The notes under the pieces: model-generated | Seen by the model: only the letters and a program-made list of their open reading frames with translations | Databases searched by the model: none | Told to the model about the DNA's origin: nothing | Shown here: positions 9,849-16,533 of the stretch, piece by piece | Layout of the letters: each line of letters begins with the position of its first letter | How positions within the stretch are numbered: the first letter of the stretch is position 1 | Assembly (NCBI GenBank): GCA_900548815.1 | Contig: URLR01000033.1 | Coordinates: 1 to 22,039 of the forward strand | Reading direction: 5' to 3' | DNA length: 22,039 nucleotides | DNA from: an uncultured Collinsella sp. | Lineage (GTDB): Bacteria; Actinomycetota; Coriobacteriia; Coriobacteriales; Coriobacteriaceae | Position numbers and translations under genes: made by a program

Positions 9849-10725
9849 TCATAATAACGCAACCAGCCTGCTCGCTTGAAGAAACCTAAGCCCGTAATGT
9901 AGATGTGCAAACTTCCGGACGCCTTGCGCGGCATAGCGCGTATAAACTTCGTCAACCGCCTCAGAAATACCTGAGTATCGCGCCAGGGCAAAAGCATACG
10001 ACGTCGCCGCCATACCCCGCACCCATTCGGAACGCGGACTAATTGAATAGCTGCACAGTATCATCATACATGCATCTAGACCTGATTCCCCAAGTAGCCG
10101 ACGTATTGATGCGAGCATCGTGGGTCGCCCCTGCGCCATCGTCGTCACCCCTATTAGCAGTATTTAGTGTTTTCCTCTAAATGCGTATCGCCACCCTTAA
10201 GAATATGAAGTGTTATATCCAGACCCGATTGTCCCCCATACCCAACGAAGGGATAAGGAATCTCATCCGGAATCGGCAGTAACGGAGGATTCACAACGAC
10301 AAGCGAAAAACATGAGTCATCTCACAGAGGGGAGTAAAGGCTCCCCTCAAGCACCCTAGTTTCGTCATCCAAAGAGTTGATGGCAGTGTTCTTCTTACAA
10401 AGGTCGACAACAAAAGGGTTGATTTCTACAGATGTTACATCCATGCCACAGTTGGTAAGTATCAGGCCCTGTATTCTGGGGCCAGAACACAAATCGAGAG
10501 CCTTCCGTGCGCTCTGCGGTGTAAGGCGCCAATCTCAGCAAATCTGTCCCACAATACTGCGCTGAAGAACAAGACGGAACCCCTGAGCCAAACTCCCCTA
10601 TACCTTTTTAAGGCTAAGACAGGCAAGTTCACGCACCCGGCATATTCCAGAATAACATCCTATTGTTTTAGATGCTCTACAAGCATGAACAGCCGCGAAT
10701 CGGAAAGATCTTCTAGTTTCGCCCC
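9849..10725 (-). pseudogene. Class I SAM-dependent methyltransferase, multiply disrupted
   Basis: Reading all minus-strand frames together recovers one methyltransferase in pieces. An N-terminal part reads KLEDLSDSRLFMLVEHLKQ, hits a TAG at 10660-10662 and continues in frame as DVILEYAGC. Around 10500-10545 the frame must change. The next frame gives the SAM-binding loop LDLCSGP and then VEINPF. A TGA at 10322-10324 interrupts just before VVVNPPLLPIP, the NPP catalytic motif of HemK/PrmC-like and related N- or small-molecule methyltransferases. Near 10163-10172 one base seems lost in an A-run, shifting into ILLIGVTTMAQG and the C-terminal 95 or so residues. The C-terminal frame alone (9849-10148) looks like a small ORF but is only this tail. 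Four lesions make function implausible. Its substrate is unknown. Confidence 0.75.
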
Positions 10726-10804
10726 GACTGACTGCCAAGGGCCAAAATGGCCTCTCCATCCCCAGGCGACCGGCTCTGGCGCGCCGAGGAGCGTCCCCAA
10801 GTGG

Positions 10805-10833
10805 CGGCAGAAAAGGAACGTCCCTAACTGCCG
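10805..10833. repeat. Hairpin at the 3' end of the FHA gene
   Basis: CGGCAG (10805-10810) pairs with CTGCCG (10828-10833), and the interior holds GGAACGTCCC, which can form a short inner stem. It begins immediately after the FHA stop codon on the minus strand, where the loop's right side is TTCCTTTT. A related GGGGACGCTCC string lies just beyond. This could be a terminator or a REP-type repeat. Confidence 0.45.
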
Positions 10834-10834
10834 G

Positions 10835-11773
10835 CTAGAGGTCACCGAAGAGAATGGCGTAGGTAGTGGATTCGCCGAGCTTGAGCTCATCGCCGGGATT
10901 GAGTTGGGCGGAACGGCCGGGCTCGACCTGAATGCAGACGCGCGTGGCCCCGTTTACCACCACGGTTCCGTTGGTGGACGACAAGTCCTCGACGTGCCAG
11001 ATATTTTGAGCATCGCACCAGATATGGGCATGGCGGGCCGAGACATCGTCGCCGACGTCGGTAATATCGCCCTCACCAGTAGCCAGCGCGCCAATCTCAA
11101 CACCCTGCTCACTCGGCTGAATCCAGCGCGGGGCGCTCACGACAAAACTGTTTTGCACGCGCAGCAAGCCCAAGGGGTGCGCCGGGGCGGGTTCGCGTTC
11201 GCCCGCGGTCATCGACATGCCAAGCGAACGCGGCGTGGATGTGCCTCCGCCACAGGTCGCGTGCGCGTAGTCGATGGCATAGTTCACCGAGGACCGCACA
11301 TCCGCCGAACAACCGACGGCGACAAACAGCACCAGCACGGCCTCGGCGCGCTCGGCGGGCATGAGTTCCGCCGCCTGGGACAGGCGATCGAGCGCGTTGC
11401 GATAGAGATTCGTGTCCTGGTGGCACTCTTCGAGCGCGCGTACCATCGGTTCACCTGCAGGACCGCACACCATATTGATCACAGCCGTGGAGTCCATGGG
11501 ATTGCGCTGGCGCAGGGCCAGTTGCGACATAATGCGCGCAGCCGAGGTACCGTATTCGGCAAAGTAGCGATGCTGAAGCGTGCCGACCGGCGCGCGAACG
11601 ATAAAGCGGGAAACCCAAGAGCGATCGGCGGCTCGGCTCTGCGGGCTGCGGCCGTCGGCGAGCGGACGGGACGAAAGCACCAAGCCGCACAGCTCGATAT
11701 GGCTCAGATGCGCCGCGCGCTTAAAGATGTCAAACATGGCCCCGCATGGGGTGAGCTCAACTTGAGATGCCAT
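10835..11773 (-). CDS. FHA-domain protein, full-length
   Basis: A 312-residue cytoplasmic protein whose C-terminal third (about 200-310) is an FHA domain that should bind phosphothreonine on a partner, perhaps the kinase encoded just upstream. Visible FHA elements are VEIGALATGEG, the DVSARHAH strand with S-R-H, and DLSSTNGTVVVNG. The N-terminal 190 residues are not recognised; they contain no clear membrane helix. ATG 11773 has AAGGAGG upstream and lies 3 bases after the kinase stop, so the genes are cotranscribed. The last 117 residues are duplicated at 4166-4660, where the domain is degraded. This copy keeps the STNGT Asn and is probably the working one. Confidence 0.9.
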   Translation of the reverse strand: MASQVELTPCGAMFDIFKRAAHLSHIELCGLVLSSRPLADGRSPQSRAADRSWVSRFIVRAPVGTLQHRYFAEYGTSAARIMSQLALRQRNPMDSTAVINMVCGPAGEPMVRALEECHQDTNLYRNALDRLSQAAELMPAERAEAVLVLFVAVGCSADVRSSVNYAIDYAHATCGGGTSTPRSLGMSMTAGEREPAPAHPLGLLRVQNSFVVSAPRWIQPSEQGVEIGALATGEGDITDVGDDVSARHAHIWCDAQNIWHVEDLSSTNGTVVVNGATRVCIQVEPGRSAQLNPGDELKLGESTTYAILFGDL

Positions 11774-11776
11774 GAC

Positions 11777-13621
11777 CTAGGCCTCCTTGGTCGTAGAAAT
11801 AGAATCGGACGATACTTCGACAGGTCCGCCAAAAGTACGGGCAGCTGCGGCTCCACCGGCAAGCGGAGTCGCCATCTGGGCTTTTGTGCGTCGCGGTGCC
11901 GAAACGGGAAGTTCAAAGGCAAAGCCCATCGCAAGCAAAAACCACGTAAGCGTATAGGTTGCAACCAGAGCGGCAACAAGGCCGCCCATCACGGCGCGTT
12001 GGGAAAATACGCTACATGCAGCCACAACCAGCACCGGAACCTCGCAGGCAGAAAGCGCAAGCACACCCTGCAGGAAGCCCGAGCGCCGATCGCGCGCAAG
12101 CGCCCCCGCGGCAACGCCGGCTATGCCTGGCAGCGCCAACGCCAGTGCGGCAATAATACCCGGTAGCGACCCGGACCACACGAGCGATCCCAAAGTCGCC
12201 GTCACGCGAGCGCCCGACGCCAGCAGCGCGGCCGAAACCACGATCACAGCCCAAACCACGCCACAGACGACCGTCGCGCCGACCATCAGCGCGCGACGAA
12301 CCGCGCGGCCAGACGCATCCATGGGGCACGGCGTGAGCGGCTCGCCGCGGAGCGAACGGCCGACATTTTGCGCATAGTGGTCACAAAACGCTGAGAGCGC
12401 CGCCTCGACCGCCGCCGGCTCGGGACGATCTTTTTGATGGCTGGACAGACAGGCCATCACCACGTCGAACAGCTGGGCATCGACAAACGCCAGCGCATCG
12501 CGTAGCTCTTCGGAATCCGGCTCAAGCCCTAGCTGCTGGGCCTGCTCGGCCGCGGCGAGCGCCACATCGGGCTCACGACGAAGCAGCTGAGTCAAATCAC
12601 AACCGGGCGCATGGGCACCAATGGGATAGTCGGGCCGCGTGTCCATCTTGAGACGGTAGGGGCTCGCGATGTCGCGCGTCTTTTTGCGCGAACCCGAGGT
12701 GCCCGAAGTGCTCGGCGCGGCTTCGTATGGCGCGACGCCGGCAATGAGCTCGTAAACCGTGCTTGCCGCGGCATAGACGTCGATCGCCGGCGACATACGC
12801 AAAGCGCGCAGGTCGGGAATATCGTCGGTGAGCATCTCGGGCGGGGCATAGGCAACCGTCGCGCGACGCAGCGTGGCATAGCGCTCGGTAAAGGATGCCT
12901 TGCCGCCGGTACCGGCCACGGCCGACGCAGGCTCAAGCGCCAGCGACGAGCCAAAGTCGATCAGGCACAGGTCAAAGGTGCCCTCGGCAAGCTGCCGGTC
13001 AAGCGGTAGACGCGCCGTGCGCACCATAATATTAGCGGGCGAGATATCGCGATGGACAAAGCCCTCACCCACCAGGCTCATACGGCAGAGCAGATCGAAC
13101 AGGTCGCGACCCAGACGCGCCGCTACAAGCGGCGACAGGCGTCCGGCATCGTCCACGGCGAGTCGCGAACGCAAGCGGGCAAGCGTCTCGCCCTCGACCC
13201 ATTCCATGACAATTGCAGGCACACCGTCGACCTCGCCCCAGCCATAGAGGCGGGGAAAGCCCTTAAGGCCCGAAAGGGCGCGATGGCATTCGTATTCCTC
13301 GCGAAACGCCGCCTTGAACTTGGCGACCAGCGCCTCGTGAGCGGCATCGTCGTCAAACTCATCGCGCGTCGGCAAGATGAGCTGCTTGAGTGCCACGGCC
13401 TCGCCTTGGGCGTTGACGGCACGCGTCACGCGGCCGATACCGCCACGGCGCATGGTGGCATCGTCGGCAAACAGCATCGTAAAACGACGCAGATAGGCAG
13501 GCAGTTCGTCCTGACCGAGCGCAATGGCCGGCTCAAACCCGTCGACACGCGCCAGGCGCAGGCCGACCATGGGATCGCGACCGAGCGATTGTGGTGTGGT
13601 GGATGCAAGATCGGTCATCAT
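11777..13621 (-). CDS. Membrane Ser/Thr protein kinase
   Basis: A 614-residue eukaryotic-type kinase that should phosphorylate Ser/Thr on partner proteins, plausibly creating the FHA ligand. The kinase domain covers roughly residues 50-410: a glycine-rich GGIGRV loop, K79 in VALK, the catalytic HRDISPAN with D192 and N197, DFG with D222, and YAPPEM in the APE position. All key residues are present. Residues about 442-572 form four or so transmembrane helices, followed by a 40-residue tail; unlike PknB there are no PASTA repeats. The ATG at 13621 overlaps the stop of the upstream gene by 4 bases (ATGA), indicating translational coupling. The FHA gene follows by 3 bases. Confidence 0.93.
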   Translation of the reverse strand: MMTDLASTTPQSLGRDPMVGLRLARVDGFEPAIALGQDELPAYLRRFTMLFADDATMRRGGIGRVTRAVNAQGEAVALKQLILPTRDEFDDDAAHEALVAKFKAAFREEYECHRALSGLKGFPRLYGWGEVDGVPAIVMEWVEGETLARLRSRLAVDDAGRLSPLVAARLGRDLFDLLCRMSLVGEGFVHRDISPANIMVRTARLPLDRQLAEGTFDLCLIDFGSSLALEPASAVAGTGGKASFTERYATLRRATVAYAPPEMLTDDIPDLRALRMSPAIDVYAAASTVYELIAGVAPYEAAPSTSGTSGSRKKTRDIASPYRLKMDTRPDYPIGAHAPGCDLTQLLRREPDVALAAAEQAQQLGLEPDSEELRDALAFVDAQLFDVVMACLSSHQKDRPEPAAVEAALSAFCDHYAQNVGRSLRGEPLTPCPMDASGRAVRRALMVGATVVCGVVWAVIVVSAALLASGARVTATLGSLVWSGSLPGIIAALALALPGIAGVAAGALARDRRSGFLQGVLALSACEVPVLVVAACSVFSQRAVMGGLVAALVATYTLTWFLLAMGFAFELPVSAPRRTKAQMATPLAGGAAAARTFGGPVEVSSDSISTTKEA

Positions 13622-14523
13622 AGGGCAAGCGCCGCCACGTTATTGTTGAAGTTACCGAGCGCGACGTCATCATCGCCGTAATGGCCGACCCATTGACATA
13701 GGTTGGTGTAACAGCCCCACAGATTGGCATACTGCTGATACCACTTTGACCGGGGCGAGAATGTCTGACGACCGAACTCGGCTCGAATGACAAACATCTC
13801 CCCGACCAGGCTGTCGCACGGTCTGGGATCTCCCGTAGAGTTATAGGTCGAGACCACGTCATTGGCACGAGAAACATAGCCGTCGAGCATGTTGTACTTG
13901 GTCACAAGCCAACTGTGAATGCTCTCTTCCTCAGCAGCGGAAAGGCCACCGGAGTTTGTATCGTTGTCAGTGTTGCCGCCCGTCGAGCCGCCGTTTCCAG
14001 ACCCTCCGGTAGAGGAACCCGGCCCAGAGCCGCCGCCCGAACTCGATGAATCCGAGCCGGAGCCAGAAGTATCCGAGCTACCGGGCTTTCCGGACTGCTG
14101 GGCGTCCTGCTCCTTCTGCTGCTCGACCTTATTCACCGTTGCCGCCACGCTATTGTTGGACAACCGATCGATGATCTTGGTGTTGGTGAGCACGATGGTT
14201 TTGCCATTGGCAAGCGTGACTTCGTTGTCCGGGGCCTCGGCGCCATCCGCATCGTCGGTGCCAAAAACAATATGCGCGACCACACTTGCCCAAGCATATC
14301 CAGTCGTGGTGCCCAGATCACTTTTGACCTCATGCCCAACGCGCGGCTCGCATGCGGCATGCGCCTGCATCATGGACGGCACGGTCATGCCATAGGCAGA
14401 AACGCCAGCTATGACCAGCACCAGCGAGCACGACAGCAATGCGTGCGCCCGCGGCGCCAAGCCCAGTCGGCGTCGCATGCGCGCCGCGGCGCCGCGCTTT
14501 ATCTGAGTGCCACCGGGCCGCAT
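13618..14523 (-). CDS. Membrane-anchored exported protein with Ser/Gly-rich linker
   Basis: Function not recognised. The start chosen is ATG 14523 (MRPGGTQIKR, 301 residues), because GGAGGAG lies 5 bases upstream. A basic stretch is followed by one hydrophobic helix at about residues 28-48, so the rest is likely outside the cell. A low-complexity Ser/Gly/Asn/Thr linker at about 145-195 separates two small domains. The C-terminal domain has three cysteines (in PCDSLVG and CYTNLC) that could form a disulfide, and is rich in Tyr/Trp. It is the first gene of an operon with the kinase (4-base overlap) and the FHA protein. That placement suggests a sensor or surface partner of the kinase, which is an inference. 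Confidence 0.82.
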   Translation of the reverse strand: MRPGGTQIKRGAAARMRRRLGLAPRAHALLSCSLVLVIAGVSAYGMTVPSMMQAHAACEPRVGHEVKSDLGTTTGYAWASVVAHIVFGTDDADGAEAPDNEVTLANGKTIVLTNTKIIDRLSNNSVAATVNKVEQQKEQDAQQSGKPGSSDTSGSGSDSSSSGGGSGPGSSTGGSGNGGSTGGNTDNDTNSGGLSAAEEESIHSWLVTKYNMLDGYVSRANDVVSTYNSTGDPRPCDSLVGEMFVIRAEFGRQTFSPRSKWYQQYANLWGCYTNLCQWVGHYGDDDVALGNFNNNVAALAL

Positions 14524-14545
14524 GCGTTCTCCTCCAACAAAAACA

Positions 14546-14563
14546 CGCCGCTCGGGAGCGGCG
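14546..14563 (-). terminator. Terminator-shaped hairpin abutting the next gene's ribosome site
   Basis: CGCCGCTC (14546-14553) and GAGCGGCG (14556-14563) form a GC stem, and on the minus strand GTGTTTTTG follows at once. It is a textbook Rho-independent shape, yet the ribosome site of the gene starting at 14523 begins within a few bases. No promoter fits between them, so it may act as an attenuator in that gene's leader rather than a plain recR terminator. Confidence 0.55.
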
Positions 14564-14701
14564 CATTCATTCGAATCCATATTTGAGTGTATCAGCGAAC
14601 CCAAAAGGTTGCGCAACGAATGGGCAAATTAAGGATGCGAGCGGAAGCATCCATGCGATAAGCGGATACGAAGCATCTTTGTTGCACAACAAACTCACAG
14701 T

Positions 14702-14731
14702 CGCACGGGGAAATTATGACTACCCCGTGCG
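14702..14731 (-). terminator. Hairpin downstream of recR
   Basis: Perfect 9-base arms CGCACGGGG (14702-14710) and CCCCGTGCG (14723-14731) enclose a 12-base AT-rich loop, about 40 bases past the recR stop. The following minus-strand bases are only moderately T-rich. Likely the real recR terminator. Confidence 0.5.
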
Positions 14732-14768
14732 TCGCGAGGAAAACATACGGCAGGAGCAGGCTCGCCAC

Positions 14769-15365
14769 CTAAATCGCGCGACGGGCCTCGATGGCGCGCC
14801 CAAGCGTAAGCTCGTCGGCATACTCCAGGTCGCCGCCCACGGGAAGGCCGCTTGCCAGACGCGATACCTCGACGCCCAGCGGCTTGATAGTGCGGGCCAG
14901 GTAGCTCGCCGTGGTCTCGCCCTCAATATTGGGGTTGGTGGCGATGATGACCTCGTGGATGTCCTCGTGGCCCAAGCGTGCCAGCAGCTCGCGGATGTGC
15001 AACTGCTCGGGACCAATCTTGTCCATGGGGCTGATCACACCGCCCAATACGTGGTAGAGGCCGTGGTAGCTGCCCGTGCGCTCGATCGCCTGGACGTCGC
15101 GCGGCTCGCCCACAACGCAAATGCGAGTGGTGTCGCGCATCGGGTCCTGGCAGATGGAGCACTCGTCGGCCGTGGCGTAGTTAAAGCAACGGCTGCAAAA
15201 GTGGACCTCCTGCTTGACCTCCAGGATGGCCTCGGCCAGGCGGCGGGCCTCCTCGGCATCGGCCTCGAGCAGGTAATAGGCGATGCGCTGGGCCGACTTG
15301 GGACCAATGCCCGGCAGACGGCCCAGCTCATCGAGCAGTTTTTGCAGACTGTGGTTGGCACTCAT
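14769..15365 (-). CDS. recR: Recombination mediator RecR
   Basis: Works with RecO (and RecF) to load RecA on gapped single-stranded DNA during recombinational repair. At 198 residues it is the standard length. An N-terminal helix-hairpin-helix (LPGIGPKSAQRIAYYL, about 17-32) is followed by a zinc finger with C57, C60, C69 and C72. A Toprim domain (about 80-175) shows ICVVGEPRD and the acidic NPNIEGE segment. The ATG at 15365 has no clear Shine-Dalgarno site but lies 13 bases after ybaB, the usual partner, so translation may depend on that gene. No anomalies are seen. Confidence 0.97.
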   Translation of the reverse strand: MSANHSLQKLLDELGRLPGIGPKSAQRIAYYLLEADAEEARRLAEAILEVKQEVHFCSRCFNYATADECSICQDPMRDTTRICVVGEPRDVQAIERTGSYHGLYHVLGGVISPMDKIGPEQLHIRELLARLGHEDIHEVIIATNPNIEGETTASYLARTIKPLGVEVSRLASGLPVGGDLEYADELTLGRAIEARRAI

Positions 15366-15378
15366 ATATATGCGTGTC

Positions 15379-15699
15379 TTAGAACGGCATGCCCGGGATG
15401 TTGAGGCCGCCGGTGATGGCGCCCATCTGCTTGTTGGCGAGCTCGTTGACGCCGCGGACGGCCTCGTTGACGGCAGCCATGATCATATCCTGCAGCATGT
15501 CGACGTCCTCGGGATCGAGCGCATCGGGGTCAATAGTGAGGTTGACGAGCTCCATCTCGCCGTTAACGGTCACCTTGACCATGCCGCCGCCGGCAGAGGC
15601 GTCGACGGTCTGGGACTTGAGGTTCTCCTGCGCGGCGGCAAGCTGCTCCTGCATCTTGCGAGCCTGCTTCATCATCTGCTGCATGTTCATACCGGCCAT
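15379..15699 (-). CDS. ybaB: YbaB/EbfC-family nucleoid-associated protein
   Basis: A small dimeric DNA-binding protein of 106 residues, commonly encoded between dnaX and recR. The N-terminal helix MNMQQMMKQARKMQEQLAAA and the central strand VNGEMELVNLTIDP, followed by an acidic DPEDVDMLQDMI helix, are typical of the family. ATG 15699 has AAGGAG 6 or so bases upstream. It forms an operon with recR (13 bases apart). The dnaX gene is upstream on the same strand but separated by an opposing gene and about 830 bases, so cotranscription with dnaX is less likely than in many bacteria. Confidence 0.95.
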   Translation of the reverse strand: MAGMNMQQMMKQARKMQEQLAAAQENLKSQTVDASAGGGMVKVTVNGEMELVNLTIDPDALDPEDVDMLQDMIMAAVNEAVRGVNELANKQMGAITGGLNIPGMPF

Positions 15700-16038
15700 G
15701 ATGGCTCCTTTACGTGCGGCCGCACGCCGAGCTGCAAGGGCAGCCGGAGCACGGCGGGACTTTCAAACTCAAAAATCGTACCACGGCGCGGGGCGAGAGA
15801 GCGGGGCGGACGTGTTACCTCAGTCGATATACATGTCCTGGAGCGTGATGCGCCCCCAAGATTATGCAAAGTTGAATAATTCGCATCTGCATAATATTGA
15901 AAGCTAAATCTCGTAGAGCCGGAATCCGACATTTAATGCGTACCACTAAATAGCTAAATGCCGAACCGCTGCTCGAGGCGGCGCACATGGCGGCAGGGTA
16001 TAATTTGATTGCCATAGATAGTAATTTGGAGGTGCCCC
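15700..16038. other. Divergent intergenic region between ybaB and a plus-strand gene
   Basis: About 340 bases without a supported gene. It should hold the ybaB promoter on the minus strand; TACGAT near 15780 is a possible -10. It also holds the plus-strand promoter at 15999-16004. The centre (15850-15960) is AT-richer and contains no open frame with a ribosome site that I trust. Confidence 0.4.
15999..16004 (+). promoter_or_regulatory. -10 box for the membrane protein at 16039
   Basis: A perfect TATAAT lies 34 bases before the ATG at 16039, leaving a leader of about 28 bases that contains TGGAGGTG as ribosome site. The -35 region is GC-rich and has no good match, so strength or activator dependence is unclear. 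Confidence 0.45.
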
Positions 16039-16512
16039 ATGAATGCCCCCAACGCGCTCCAAAACATCCGCTCAAAACACCCCGTTGCATATGTGGTTCT
16101 CTATCTCTTTGTCGGCTGGGCATTGCTGGTTGTCATCACCCATGCCATAGCTTTTGGAGCAGAACTGCTGATAGCCAGCTCGGACCAGCCCGTCGTCAAA
16201 TGGGAGACGACCGATGAGTGCACCGACGGAACCCGAACCGTCTACTACAACAGCCCGTCCCTCTATCAAGAGTTCAAGGTCAAGATAAAGGACTTCAAGA
16301 TTGTCGATGCCGAGCTAGGCGTTTATTTGGCAATCGGAGCAACCATTAACGCCGAGCAAGTCGAGTACACGGACAGCCATGCGACGTATCGTATCGACCT
16401 CAGCATCCTAGGCCGACCGTCACGCACCTGTCTGCTCAAATGCGACATACGCGGCACCACACTACACATGTCCGAAATACAGATGCGCCCGGACAAGGGG
16501 TCCTCTTCTTGA
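16039..16512 (+). CDS. Hypothetical single-pass membrane protein
   Basis: Function not recognised. The protein has 157 residues. Residues 1-15 are polar, 16-46 hold one long hydrophobic helix, and 50-157 form a soluble domain probably outside the cell, with three cysteines (C60, then CLLKC near 130) and alternating strand-like hydrophobic residues. ATG 16039 has GGAGGTG upstream and a TATAAT box before that. It is convergent with dnaX (stop codons 21 bases apart) and alone on its strand. Codon use is less GC-rich than in dnaX, which may indicate a later insertion between dnaX and ybaB. Confidence 0.75.
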   Translation: MNAPNALQNIRSKHPVAYVVLYLFVGWALLVVITHAIAFGAELLIASSDQPVVKWETTDECTDGTRTVYYNSPSLYQEFKVKIKDFKIVDAELGVYLAIGATINAEQVEYTDSHATYRIDLSILGRPSRTCLLKCDIRGTTLHMSEIQMRPDKGSSS

Positions 16513-16533
16513 GCAGTATACCCGCCTGCGCAG

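Noticed and set aside
9849..10148. A separate 99-residue small gene on the minus strand.
   Set aside because: Its sequence continues the methyltransferase recovered upstream after a one-base frameshift, so it is the tail of that pseudogene.
10685..12166. A 493-codon plus-strand frame opposite the FHA and kinase genes.
   Set aside because: It runs antisense to two well-supported genes, has a very Arg/His/Gly-rich translation and no ribosome site.
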